In this document: one piece after another, positions 1-8,561 of the stretch | How the letters are laid out: each line of letters starts with the position of its first letter | How positions within the stretch are numbered: the first letter of the stretch is position 1 | Assembly: GCA_947302485.1 (NCBI GenBank) | Contig: CAMYVO010000001.1 | Coordinates: 1 to 64,000 of the forward strand | Reading direction: 5' to 3' | Length of the DNA: 64,000 bases | Origin: an uncultured Clostridium sp. | GTDB taxonomy: Bacteria; Bacillota; Clostridia; TANB77; CAG-508 | Program-made: the position numbers and the translations under genes | Notes under the pieces: model-generated | The model's input: only the letters and a program-made list of their open reading frames with translations | Database searches by the model: none | Told to the model about the DNA's origin: nothing

Positions 1-200
1 CGTTTGGTTTCTTCTCTAAAGGTTTGTTGTTTACTTTTCAATGTACTTTTTTGTCCTTGTTTATACAGAGGACAATATTTATATTAGCACAAATTGATAT
101 TTACTGTCAATACATTTTTTTAATTTTTTTAAAAATTTTTAAAAGAAATTTTTTCCATTATTATTTACTTCTTCTTAATGCTTAGATTATGCGGATTATA

Positions 201-860
201 TTATATTTGTTTCTTATTAATTATGTGTATGTTTTCAATTGAACTTTTTAGTTCTCTTGATACAATATTTTGTATTTGAGCAATTTTTTCTTGAGAAACC
301 TCTTCCTCACATACAATAACACTAACACTTTGATCATTAACAAAAATTATACAGTTTTGTATTCCTTTTGTCTTAATTAAATTTTCTGAAATCATTATTG
401 CATTTTTTATATCGTTTATTTTTGTTATTTCTTGTCTTGAAATTGCTTTTTGTTCTTCAGATATAGAAGTATTTTCTAATATTTTTGTATAACTATAAAT
501 CATCTGTGAATACATTGTATCTCTTTCTAATTTTGAACTTACAAAATAATCATCATCTTTAATAGTTTGAGAACTAACTTTCACTGCATCATTATTACTT
601 TCATCCTCATTTTCTTTTGAATCATTATTTATATTATTGCTACTATTATTTTCTAATATACTATTTTCACTAGAAATAACATCTCCGCTATTTACTAATG
701 CTGCATCACCGATTTCCGCAACATTTATAACACCTTCATCTGAAGATACTAGTAAATCCTGATTATGTTTGTAAGTTGCTGTATAATTTAAATAACCTGC
801 AGTTACTAGCATTATTGCAATTACTAAAATTGCCAATTGGTTTTTCTTTAATATTTTCAT
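201..860 (-). CDS. spoIIIAH: Stage III sporulation protein SpoIIIAH
   Basis: Forespore-facing partner of the channel ('feeding tube') linking mother cell and forespore; in studied spore formers it sits in the mother-cell membrane and binds SpoIIQ through a YscJ/FliF-like ring domain. The 219-residue protein begins with the family-typical short basic stretch and one membrane helix (about residues 8-28, ending AGYLNY). A long Asn/Ser/Glu-rich linker follows (about 45-100), then the conserved C-terminal ring-building domain (about 110-219). It is the last gene of the eight-gene spoIIIA operon, 9 bases after spoIIIAG, with an AGGAGG ribosome site before the ATG. The low-complexity linker is longer than in Bacillus. 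Confidence 0.93.
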   Translation of the reverse strand: MKILKKNQLAILVIAIMLVTAGYLNYTATYKHNQDLLVSSDEGVINVAEIGDAALVNSGDVISSENSILENNSSNNINNDSKENEDESNNDAVKVSSQTIKDDDYFVSSKLERDTMYSQMIYSYTKILENTSISEEQKAISRQEITKINDIKNAIMISENLIKTKGIQNCIIFVNDQSVSVIVCEEEVSQEKIAQIQNIVSRELKSSIENIHIINKKQI

Positions 861-869
861 TTTTTCCTC

Positions 870-1487
870 CTAACTATTGTATTCAAATACTTGAATTTTA
901 TATGTTGCAACTCCTGTAACAGCTCCTACTGCTTGAATAATGTTTGCACGTACATTAGCATTACTCGCTCCTTGTGCCGTAATAATTACACCTTCAATTT
1001 TAGGATTGAGTATAGTTTTTGTTATTAATACATTTTGTCCATTTTCGCTCTGAAAAACTACTTCTTTATTACTGTCGATTTCTTTTATATTTCTTGTTCC
1101 TCCATTTGAATCTGTTTCTTGAGTAGAGCTATCTTTTGATGTTTCATTATATACTGGTATTATTTCACTATTTTGCATATAGGTTAACATCACATTAACT
1201 TTTCCAACGCCTTCTATCTTTGACAATATTTTTTCTAGTCTTTTCTCTAGTTCGGATTCTTGTAAATTATTATCACTATTATTTTCATTACTTGCTAATT
1301 GTTTATAATATGTATTGTTTTCTTCATTACTCTTACCATCTTTTGCTTCTGATTTCCAAATACTGTTTATTGCTATTATTGTTATAATTAAAATGACTAA
1401 AAATACAACCAAATTTTCTATTTTCTTTTTTGAATTTCCATAATCTTTTTTTACTATTAAACTTTTAATCTCTTCCCATTTTTTCAT
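870..1487 (-). CDS. spoIIIAG: Stage III sporulation protein SpoIIIAG
   Basis: Ring-forming component of the SpoIIIA-SpoIIQ channel in the mother-cell membrane. The 205-residue product has an N-terminal membrane helix (about 26-45). A ring-building fold follows, with the family signature of an LEKRLEKILSKIEGVGKVNVM segment near residue 80 and a GVIITAQGASN-type segment near the C-terminus. Between them lies the Ser/Thr/Asn-rich insertion typical of SpoIIIAG. An AAGGAGG ribosome site precedes the ATG. The gene lies between spoIIIAF and spoIIIAH with short gaps, so it is cotranscribed; mother-cell sigma-E control is expected from the family, not seen here. Confidence 0.93.
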   Translation of the reverse strand: MKKWEEIKSLIVKKDYGNSKKKIENLVVFLVILIITIIAINSIWKSEAKDGKSNEENNTYYKQLASNENNSDNNLQESELEKRLEKILSKIEGVGKVNVMLTYMQNSEIIPVYNETSKDSSTQETDSNGGTRNIKEIDSNKEVVFQSENGQNVLITKTILNPKIEGVIITAQGASNANVRANIIQAVGAVTGVATYKIQVFEYNS

Positions 1488-1504
1488 TTAATTTTTCCTC
1501 CTTC

Positions 1505-2158
1505 CTAATTAATTACAATATTTTCTTTTTTTATTCCGTACTCATCTTCTAAAAATTGTTTTATCTGCCTTTCTTCACTTGATGTTATGTTGTTTGCTTT
1601 TTTTTCTTTCTTTTCGCTAGAGTTTGTTGTTATATTTACGTCTTTGATTTTATTTATCCCTATAGTTTTTGATTTGTTGTTATTTATATCCTTATCGTCT
1701 TTTTCTTCTATATCTTTTATCAAAGACATAGAGATGTAATTTATATTGCCATATTCCTCTTTATTATTCTCTTTTAAATTTACTTGTAATTTTATATCAT
1801 CTGCAATAAATCCTTTTTTAAATATTTTTGTTTTAATATCTTGTTTTAAAGAACTTATATATGTTTGCTCTATATCTGTATTAACTTCACTTTGTAAACT
1901 ATTTGACATAGTATTATAAATAGCATCATTTTTTATATAATCTTCATAATTAATGGTAGTATTTAAGTTCCATTCCTTTTTGGTTGCTTTTGATACAATC
2001 GGTGATAAAATTACTAATAGTACATATATTCCTATTACTGTTTTTATATATTTTTTTATTTTACCTTTAGGCAATATCATTTCAAACAATGTTGCTATAA
2101 TTACAGATACTATTATTTGCTGAGCCCATGAATTCATCCATGATATCAAGGCTATCAA
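1505..2158 (-). CDS. spoIIIAF: Stage III sporulation protein SpoIIIAF
   Basis: Membrane protein of the SpoIIIA channel complex. Two N-terminal membrane helices (about residues 9-28 and 37-56, with the family motif LPKGKIKKYIKTVIGIYVL between and into the second) precede a polar domain with a ring-building-like C-terminus. Length (217) fits the family. The most upstream start is a TTG placed 8 bases after the spoIIIAE stop, with only a weak AAAGCGAG upstream, so translation is probably coupled to spoIIIAE. An ATG seven codons further in is the alternative but has no ribosome site. Because the preceding gene needs a +1 frame change, this gene's translation may depend on that event. Confidence 0.9.
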   Translation of the reverse strand: MIALISWMNSWAQQIIVSVIIATLFEMILPKGKIKKYIKTVIGIYVLLVILSPIVSKATKKEWNLNTTINYEDYIKNDAIYNTMSNSLQSEVNTDIEQTYISSLKQDIKTKIFKKGFIADDIKLQVNLKENNKEEYGNINYISMSLIKDIEEKDDKDINNNKSKTIGINKIKDVNITTNSSEKKEKKANNITSSEERQIKQFLEDEYGIKKENIVIN

Positions 2159-2166
2159 CTCGCTTT

Positions 2167-3331
2167 CTATCTATACATTAAACTACTATTAGACATTTTA
2201 ATTACAATTGCTATTCCAACAATTAGCATAACCGATACTGAAATTAAAATAGCAAGTAGCACTTTAAATGTATCTCCCATTTGAGATAATAACGATACTA
2301 TCTTCTCATCTGATATTGGCTGGCATATAGCTGCTGCAATATAATAACTTACTGTTAGTACAGTTAATTTTAAAATTGGTACAATACAAATTGAGATAAT
2401 TACAACTATTCCTACTACTCCTACTGCATTTTTTAATATCCCAGCACATCCAATAACAGCATCTACAGAATCGCCTAGTATTTTACCTACAACAGGAATT
2501 ACGGTAGATACAGCTGCTTTTGCTGTTTTTGCCGTTATACCATCTACACTACTCGTTAGGCTTCCCTCTAGCGATAAAACCGATACAAATAATGTTAAAA
2601 CAATTCCCAATATCCAAATTACACTTGAACTCATAAATTTTGATATTTTATCTATTTTTATTCTTGATGAAATCTTTGATATTATGCCTATAGATGTACT
2701 TATTAGCACTAAAGGTATTATGAAAGTTGTAATTCCACTGCCAATAAATGTGATTAATAAAAGTAAAATAGGCTGTATCATACTTGCTGAAGCAATATTA
2801 CCTGTAGTCATAAGTAAAGTTAATAAAAGTGGTATTAGAGAATATGAAAAGCCAACCAAATTTTGAATAGAATCTTTTATCATAACAATAATCTCTGAAA
2901 AATTAGTCATAACAAGTGTAGCAAGAAGTATATACTGAACGTAATAGGTAATTTGTGATACAGTTTTATCTTCAAGTCCATCGCTTATTGCTTTTAAAAC
3001 ACTATGTATAACAATAATTATTAATATAGTGCCGTAAAATCTTAAGCATACTTTTAATTTCTTTTGCAAATAAATTTATTATTTTATTAAATATAGAATC
3101 ATTATCCACATTTCCTGATATAGCAGAACTTAATAATTCGTCCATATTTATATCTTCAAAATTATCTTTGCTATATTTTTCAGCTTGACTAATAAATCCA
3201 GATATTCCAAATGATTCTTTTTGATTATTTAATATTTCATCTTCTGTATCCATATTCACATCAGTAGAAAAAGTTTTTGTCGTAATTGATATAAAGATTA
3301 AAAAAAATAATAATATTTTTTTATATCTCAT
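2167..3331 (-). CDS. spoIIIAE: Stage III sporulation protein SpoIIIAE, split by a +1 frame change at a CGG codon
   Basis: Polytopic membrane component of the SpoIIIA complex. The first reading frame (from 3331, ribosome site AAAGGAG) encodes a signal peptide and the acidic N-terminal region. It reaches a CGG codon at 3034-3032 and would stop ten codons later at 3002. The second frame, running to 2167, encodes the whole membrane domain (about eight helices), but no ribosome site lies before its first start codon. Dropping the C of CGG joins the two as KIL-G-TIL, giving 387 residues, close to the usual 390-400, with a glycine where the family has the LG pair opening the first membrane helix. 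Neighbours on both sides are intact. Confidence 0.9.
3031..3034 (-). other. Putative +1 frameshift site in spoIIIAE (TTA CGG C)
   Basis: Zero-frame codons read TTA CGG CAC and run into a stop; the +1 frame reads TTA, skipped C, GGC ACT and continues as SpoIIIAE. The CGG is the only one in the gene. No strong internal Shine-Dalgarno sequence and no homopolymer is present at the site. Confidence 0.7.
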
Positions 3332-3341
3332 TTTTTCTCCT

Positions 3342-3728
3342 TTAAGGTAATATTTTTATAATTGTTTCAAGTAATGATGATATGATTGGTATTGAAATTG
3401 CAATTATTAAAATTTTTCCTCCTAATTCAACTTTATTTGCTATTGCTGTTTCTCCTGAATCTTTGCAAATGCTGGTTGCAAATTCGGTTAGGAAAGCAAT
3501 TCCTGTTATTTTTATTAAAATTAATAAAAATTCTTGATTAATGCTTGCTTTAGAGGATATGTTTTTAAGTAAGGTAATAATTCCTGATAACTTGTCCATA
3601 ACTAAAAATAGTATAATTGCACCTGCAATCAAAGATACATATACTGTAAACTCTGGCTTGTATTGTTTTAATATCATAATTATTATTAATGAAGTAATTC
3701 CAACTCCAATTATTTTTATAATTTCCAT
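3342..3728 (-). CDS. spoIIIAD: Stage III sporulation protein SpoIIIAD
   Basis: Small integral membrane protein of the SpoIIIA channel, paralogous to SpoIIIAC. I start it at the ATG at 3728 (MEIIKIIGVG), which follows a GAGG ribosome site and gives 128 residues with four predicted membrane helices. An upstream start would overlap the end of spoIIIAC and add a non-conserved 12-residue extension. Family features include the EFTVY segment after the first helix and the GETAIANKVELGGKI segment near the C-terminal third. It sits 7 bases after spoIIIAC and 10 bases before spoIIIAE. Confidence 0.92.
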   Translation of the reverse strand: MEIIKIIGVGITSLIIIMILKQYKPEFTVYVSLIAGAIILFLVMDKLSGIITLLKNISSKASINQEFLLILIKITGIAFLTEFATSICKDSGETAIANKVELGGKILIIAISIPIISSLLETIIKILP

Positions 3729-3735
3729 TTTAACC

Positions 3736-3930
3736 TCACAAATTAAATAATGTTCTAACAGCATTAAATAATGTACTTATCTCTTTAATTACCATAGTTA
3801 GAACAATTACAAGTCCTGCAAGTGTTGTCATCATCGCCTGGTCTTCTCTTCCTGCTCTAACTAATACTTGATGTAATACAGCAACAAGTATACCAATAGC
3901 TGCTATTTTAAATAACAAATTAATATCCAT
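3736..3930 (-). CDS. spoIIIAC: Stage III sporulation protein SpoIIIAC
   Basis: A 64-residue, two-helix membrane protein, the canonical length for SpoIIIAC. The loop between the helices carries the conserved basic/acidic GREDQA motif, and the C-terminal helix ends in a short amphipathic tail. AAGGAGG lies just before the ATG. The gene is third in the operon, as in other spore formers. Confidence 0.95.
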   Translation of the reverse strand: MDINLLFKIAAIGILVAVLHQVLVRAGREDQAMMTTLAGLVIVLTMVIKEISTLFNAVRTLFNL

Positions 3931-3969
3931 ATATACCTCCTTATACTACAAAACGATGTAGTAATTCTG

Positions 3970-4479
3970 CTACATCAAAATAATTACAATGGCAAGACCA
4001 GTTATCATTCCCAAAGTCTTATATAATTTTTCATTTTTTTCTTGCTCCTTTATTGCCTTATGAATTTGTCTATCTAAAAAACTATTTGCTAACTCAATTT
4101 CACTAATTTGCCCATCTATATCAGTCTTTCCTAAAAGTTTATGTAATCCGTTTAAAATATTAATATCTTCTTCTTTCATATATGTTTTAGATGAGTTAAG
4201 TGCATCTTGCCATGCTTCTCCTGCTGATGTATTTTTCATCTTTTGGCTTGCATCTAAAAAAATCCCGCTTATACTAGATTTTGTATTTTGAGATATCTGC
4301 CTAAAAATATCAGGTATTGGCTCATATGTAAATTTCATTTTAGTTTTTAATATGTTAAGAGCATTCTTCATTTCTTCTAAATCACTTACTCTATTTTTAT
4401 AACTTTTTGCAATAAGTATTCCTATAAATGTGGATGATATCAATATAAGACAAAGAATACTTCCTTTTATTAGAATCAT
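3970..4479 (-). CDS. spoIIIAB: Stage III sporulation protein SpoIIIAB
   Basis: Membrane-anchored component of the SpoIIIA complex with a GspF-like fold, thought to work with the SpoIIIAA ATPase. The 169 residues begin with a membrane helix (about 3-22, ending in a YKNRV boundary typical of the family). A helical cytoplasmic domain follows, containing the family motif LGKTDIDGQI near residue 112, and a second helix closes the protein. AGGAGG precedes the ATG. The gap to spoIIIAA is about 40 bases. Confidence 0.92.
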   Translation of the reverse strand: MILIKGSILCLILISSTFIGILIAKSYKNRVSDLEEMKNALNILKTKMKFTYEPIPDIFRQISQNTKSSISGIFLDASQKMKNTSAGEAWQDALNSSKTYMKEEDINILNGLHKLLGKTDIDGQISEIELANSFLDRQIHKAIKEQEKNEKLYKTLGMITGLAIVIILM

Positions 4480-4520
4480 ATATTATTCCTCCTTATACTT
4501 TTTACATTAGCATGTATAAT

Positions 4521-5472
4521 TTAAAACCATTCTTTGTTTAAAAGAATATAACTCTTAGTTTTGTAGTCTAGTTCATAAACGTTTTCTACCTTTCCTTTTT
4601 TTATCTCTGATAAGAATATTATTTTTTCAAATATTTTAAGACTTAATATTTTTTCAAATACAGGGCTTAACTTTATACTTTCAAAATTATCTCCATGAGC
4701 TGTAAAAATTCCTTTCACTCCAGAAGTAATCCCATATTGAATTGCTTTTATATCTTCTTCTGATCCAATTTCATCTGTAGAAATTATCTTTGGTGCCATA
4801 CTTCTTATTAACATCTTAAGTCCTTTTGATTTGGAAATGTTATCTAGTATATCTGTTCTAAATCCTAAATCATTTTGTGGTATTCCTTTATACATGGCAG
4901 CAATTTCTCCTCTTTCATCTACTAATCCGAACCGTAATTCCTTTAAAGCCAAGCTCTGGAATACCATTACTTATTTGCCTTATAGCATCTCTTAGAGTTG
5001 TAGTTTTTCCTGCTCCTGGTGGTGAAATTATTAAAGTATTATAAACCGTATTTTCATTAACCTTTAAAATATATTTTAATAATTCATTTGATGCCCCAAT
5101 TACTTCTTTTGCTACTCTAAAATTTAAACTTGATATGTAATTTATATTTATTATATTTCCGTCTTTTACTACAACACTTCCTGAAAGTCCAACTCTATGT
5201 CCTCCTTTGATTGTAATAAAACCGTTGCAGATTTGATTTTGATATGAATATATTGAATTTTCACATAAGTATTGCATTATTTCTAATATATCTTGAACAC
5301 TTGTCTTATATGTCAATATCACTTCTTTATCATTAAAGCTTAGAATAATTTGTTTGTCTGCCCTAACTCTTATTTCTTCAAGTTCATTATATGTTTTTTT
5401 ATTTATATAATATTGAAGCTCACTTGATATATGTTCTGGAAAATAATTTAAAATATCCATTTTTACATTCAT
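4521..5472 (-). CDS. spoIIIAA: Stage III sporulation ATPase SpoIIIAA, split by a +1 frame change at a CGG codon
   Basis: Secretion-type ATPase that energises the SpoIIIA channel. I start at the ATG at 5472 because TGGAGA lies 7 bases upstream. Frame one encodes the N-terminal domain and the Walker A loop SPPGAGKTTT, then meets CGG at 4929-4927 and a stop four codons later. Frame two, to 4521, encodes the rest, starting with the hallmark GLVDERGEIAA and including the STDEIG segment and a TAHG motif. Removing the C gives ITV-G-LVDERGEIAA, restoring the conserved glycine and a 316-residue protein (Bacillus form 307). Without the shift the product lacks everything after Walker A. It is the first gene of the operon. 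Confidence 0.9.
4926..4929 (-). other. Putative +1 frameshift site in spoIIIAA (GTT CGG A)
   Basis: Zero frame reads GTT CGG ATT AGT AGA then TGA. The +1 frame reads GTT, skipped C, GGA TTA GTA GAT GAA, exactly the conserved SpoIIIAA motif. An AAAGGA that could act as an internal Shine-Dalgarno lies 9 bases before the CGG; the other two sites have none. Confidence 0.72.
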
Positions 5473-5542
5473 AGCTTGTCTCCATTTATTTTGATAAATT
5501 GTGTTTGAATTATATGTATTAAATTCATTAAGATACAAAAAT

Positions 5543-5573
5543 AAAGAGCATATATATTATATATATGCTCTTT
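5543..5573 (-). terminator. Hairpin terminator after yebC
   Basis: A near-perfect palindrome of AAAGAGCATATATA and its complement followed on both sides by T-rich sequence. It lies between the yebC stop and the spoIIIAA start and separates the two transcripts. Confidence 0.7.
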
Positions 5574-5598
5574 ATTTTTATTTAGAACTCTTTTTTAT

Positions 5599-6318
5599 TT
5601 ATTCTTCCCAATTATGATATACTTCTGAAACATCATCTAACTCATCAAGGTTATCAATTAAACGTTGCATTTTTTCTGACGCTTTTTCGTCTAATGTAAC
5701 ATATGTAGTTGGAACCATTTGTACTTCTGCTTCTACGAATGTAAGTCCATTGCTTTCTAGATTATCTCTAACTTCAGAAAATGTTTCTGGAGATGTTGTT
5801 ATTTGGTAATACTCATCTTCAGCTTCAAAGTCTTCTGCCCCGGAATCTATTGCAAGAAGCATTAAATCATCTTCAGGCATATTAGTTGATACCTTATCTA
5901 TAACGATTATTCCTTTTTTATTAAACAAATATGATACGCAGCCAGATGTTCCTAGATTTCCTCCAGCTTTATCAAACACATGTCTTACATCTGCTGCTGT
6001 TCTGTTTTTATTATCTGTAGATGCCTCTACGATAACCGCAACACCATTTGGTCCATAGCCTTCATATGTAATTTCTTCATAATTTTCATTACTTGTTGAG
6101 GCTTTCTTGATTGCGTTATTAATTGTATCATTAGGCATATTTGCAGCTTTAGCTTTAGCAATAACATTTTTTAATTTTGAATTTCCTGCAGGATCTGGTC
6201 CACCTTCTTTTACTGCAATTAATAGTTCTCTACCAAGCTTTGTAAATATTTTTCCTCTTGCAGCATCTGCTTTACCTTTTTTTGCTTGAATATTATGCCA
6301 TTTGCTGTGTCCTGACAT
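5599..6318 (-). CDS. yebC: YebC/PmpR family DNA-binding regulatory or translation-associated protein
   Basis: The 239-residue product from the ATG at 6318 starts [11 protein letters not shown], the family signature, and has the three-domain YebC length. AGGAGAG lies 6 bases before this ATG; a start six codons upstream is possible but not conserved. Family members are described as transcription regulators, and some as factors that relieve ribosome stalling, so the name here rests on homology alone. It is monocistronic, closed by the hairpin at 5543-5573. A link to translation is of possible interest given the CGG frameshift pattern in this genome, but nothing in the sequence shows it. Confidence 0.93.
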   Translation of the reverse strand: MSGHSKWHNIQAKKGKADAARGKIFTKLGRELLIAVKEGGPDPAGNSKLKNVIAKAKAANMPNDTINNAIKKASTSNENYEEITYEGYGPNGVAVIVEASTDNKNRTAADVRHVFDKAGGNLGTSGCVSYLFNKKGIIVIDKVSTNMPEDDLMLLAIDSGAEDFEAEDEYYQITTSPETFSEVRDNLESNGLTFVEAEVQMVPTTYVTLDEKASEKMQRLIDNLDELDDVSEVYHNWEE

Positions 6319-6419
6319 GTTTATCTCTCCTTTCAAATTTCAATTATTACTTAATAATATTTTATATTTTATCACACTTTCTTTACTTTTGGTAGTATTT
6401 TTTAGATTTTGTACTATTT

Positions 6420-6989
6420 TTAATTTGTAACAAATGTTTTTCCTTCTTCTTTTTCAGTTATAGAATAAATTTGTAATACTGGAATATATCCACCATAACT
6501 TTTTTCTTTTGTAACAACACCAATTACCTCAACCCAAGTATCATCTTCTGGATATTCTTTATCATATGAAATGTCTATTCCTGCTAATCCATCATTTCCA
6601 CAACATCCTGGTGTATTTCTAACTACTGCATAACAAAGCCTATCTCCTGCTCCTTCATAAGAATAAATAAGGCCTTGCATCTTTATTGTTTTTCCTAGAT
6701 ATTCATCTAAATTTACATACACATCGTTAGTTGATTCTATAAAATAATTATCTGTAATTTCTACTATATTATTTAAATCAGCTTCCACACTTCCTGAACT
6801 TTTTCTTATAGATAAATTACTATTAATTGTTTTATCCGCTCCTTGCGTGTTATTAATTGTAGGATTAGTCTCATTTGCTGTTGAATTACTCTTTTCATTT
6901 GATCTATCATTTACTTTTATAACAACTACTGCTATAACAATTATAAATGCTATCAAAACAATTATCATTAATATTTTTTTACTTTTCAT
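6420..6989 (-). CDS. Membrane-anchored protein with DUF1980/YcgQ-like C-terminal domain in the zinc operon
   Basis: Function unknown. From the ATG at 6989 (AGGAG upstream) the 189-residue protein has one N-terminal membrane helix (about 5-25) and a Ser/Asn-rich linker. A C-terminal domain (about 80-189) carries a VRNTPGCCGNDG segment and a DTWVEVIGVV strand, like the last domain of YcgQ/TIGR03943 proteins. The paired cysteines suggest metal or thiol chemistry. It is the last gene of the zur-znuACB cluster, 50 bases downstream of the permease gene, so a role in zinc handling outside the membrane is likely but inferred. Confidence 0.65.
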   Translation of the reverse strand: MKSKKILMIIVLIAFIIVIAVVVIKVNDRSNEKSNSTANETNPTINNTQGADKTINSNLSIRKSSGSVEADLNNIVEITDNYFIESTNDVYVNLDEYLGKTIKMQGLIYSYEGAGDRLCYAVVRNTPGCCGNDGLAGIDISYDKEYPEDDTWVEVIGVVTKEKSYGGYIPVLQIYSITEKEEGKTFVTN

Positions 6990-7039
6990 ATGTAAATAGC
7001 TCCTTTTTTTGACGATCAGATAGCTCGCCTCCACATTAT

Positions 7040-7861
7040 TTATTCATGAATTATTTTATCTATTATTGAAAATAAAATAAAGATAACTAAATTAACAATA
7101 ACTATCATTGCACCAGTACTTATATTATATATATATGATAAGTATATTCCCATTAAAAATGATACTACACTAATTATTCCTGAACTAACCACTACTCTTT
7201 TAAATGATTTAAATATTCTCATAGATGTTAAGGCAGGGAATATAATAATACTACTAATAAGCATAACTCCCATCATTCTCATTCCTATTACTATAATTAG
7301 CGCTGTTAGAATAGCTATTATACTAGTATATCTATTTGCTTTTAATCCACTTGCTTTTGCAAATTTCTCATCGAATGTAACTACAAATAGTTTTCTATAG
7401 TATACAATAAATAATATAGCAACTATTATGCTAACAAGAACACTTAAATACACATCTGACTTACTCATTGCTAAAATACTTCCAAACATAAAATTACATA
7501 CATCGGTATTCATTCCTGTAGTAGCAGAAGTAACAGCAACACCAATTGCTAAGGCAGAACTTGAAATTAAAGCAATTGCACTATCACTTTTTATTTTACT
7601 ATTATTTCCTATTTTAAGCAAGATTATAGCAGAAATTGTTACACAAGGAATTGCTATGTATAAAGGAGTAGCTATACCAAATGCTGTTGCAACAGTAAGT
7701 ACACCAAACCCTACATGAGAAAGTCCATCTCCTATCATGCTATATCTTTTTAAAACTAAACTTACACCTAAAAGCGCTGCACATAAGCTTACTAATGTTC
7801 CCACAAGTACAGCTCTTTGAATAAATGTGTGTGACATCATTTCTATTATTGCCCCTGCCAC
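7040..7861 (-). CDS. znuB: Zinc ABC transporter permease
   Basis: Family ABC-3 permease (ZnuB/AdcB/MntB type) for zinc or manganese import. The 273 residues form about eight membrane helices. The family segment VLKRYSMIGDGLSHVGFG, which couples to the ATPase, is at about residues 36-53. Translation starts at GTG with a strong GGAGGTG upstream; the start overlaps the stop of the ATPase gene by one base (TAGTG), so the two are coupled. Zinc rather than manganese is inferred from the Fur-type regulator and the acidic loop of the binding protein. Confidence 0.9.
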   Translation of the reverse strand: MAGAIIEMMSHTFIQRAVLVGTLVSLCAALLGVSLVLKRYSMIGDGLSHVGFGVLTVATAFGIATPLYIAIPCVTISAIILLKIGNNSKIKSDSAIALISSSALAIGVAVTSATTGMNTDVCNFMFGSILAMSKSDVYLSVLVSIIVAILFIVYYRKLFVVTFDEKFAKASGLKANRYTSIIAILTALIIVIGMRMMGVMLISSIIIFPALTSMRIFKSFKRVVVSSGIISVVSFLMGIYLSYIYNISTGAMIVIVNLVIFILFSIIDKIIHE

Positions 7862-8532
7862 TATTTATCACCTCCAAATTTAAACTCAGAAGGTTTTCCA
7901 CAAAATCTTATTTCTCCATTTATCAATTCTATTACATTATCTGCATAATTTAAAGCTCTTTGAATATCATGTGAAACCATTAATATAGTTATATTTTCTT
8001 TTTCTTTTAAACCATATAATAATTCATAAATTTGAATAGCAATGCTAGGATCTAATCCATTTGTTGGCTCGTCAAGAATAATTATATCTTTAGTTGCACA
8101 TAAGGCTCTTGCAATTAAAACTCTTTGTTGCTGTCCACCAGAAAGATCTGCAAAACACCTTCTTCTAATATCATAAATGCCTAATTTTTCCATAACTTGT
8201 TTTGCATTCTCTTTATCTTCTTTTTTATAAAACATACTTCTTACATTATTTGATATTGTTCCAGATAGTACAACTTCTTCTATTGTAGCTGGAAAATGTG
8301 CTTGTATATCACTTTTTTGAGGTAAGTATCCAATATGTTTTGGTTTAATAATTTCTCCTGCATATCCCTTAACTAATCCTAAAATACATTTTAATAATGT
8401 ACTTTTACCTGAACCATTTTCTCCAACTATGCATGTAAAACTACCTTTCTTTACCTTTATATTTATATGCCTTATTATATCTTTTTTAGCCTCATAAGCA
8501 TAACTTAAATCTTTAGTTTGGATTAAATCCAT
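7861..8532 (-). CDS. znuC: Zinc ABC transporter ATP-binding protein
   Basis: Cytoplasmic ATPase of the metal importer. Visible motifs are Walker A GENGSGKST (about residue 38), the Q-loop LPQKSD, the ABC signature LSGGQQQR and Walker B IIILDEP, then the switch histidine in MVSHD. The length of 223 residues fits ZnuC/AdcC. It lies 29 bases after the binding-protein gene and overlaps the permease gene. Confidence 0.93.
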   Translation of the reverse strand: MDLIQTKDLSYAYEAKKDIIRHINIKVKKGSFTCIVGENGSGKSTLLKCILGLVKGYAGEIIKPKHIGYLPQKSDIQAHFPATIEEVVLSGTISNNVRSMFYKKEDKENAKQVMEKLGIYDIRRRCFADLSGGQQQRVLIARALCATKDIIILDEPTNGLDPSIAIQIYELLYGLKEKENITILMVSHDIQRALNYADNVIELINGEIRFCGKPSEFKFGGDK

Positions 8533-8561
8533 ATAAAACTCCTCGCTTTCTATTTTTTCCC

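Noticed and set aside
1-200. Possible RNA gene or gene end before spoIIIAH
   Set aside because: No stable stem set, coding frame or known motif could be supported; left unannotated.
3541-3750. Plus-strand ORFs antisense to spoIIIAD and many other genes
   Set aside because: Typical complements of AT-rich membrane-protein genes; no ribosome sites and poor composition.
4915-4967. Second halves of the split genes as independently started ORFs
   Set aside because: Their first start codons have no ribosome site and overlap the first frame, and the extra N-terminal residues they would add are not family-like.
2167-5538. spoIIIAA and spoIIIAE as plain pseudogenes
   Set aside because: All other spoIIIA genes are intact, each break is a single base at the same codon, no other lesions occur in either gene, and the same pattern hits cdsA. 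Decay would give scattered stops and varied indels.
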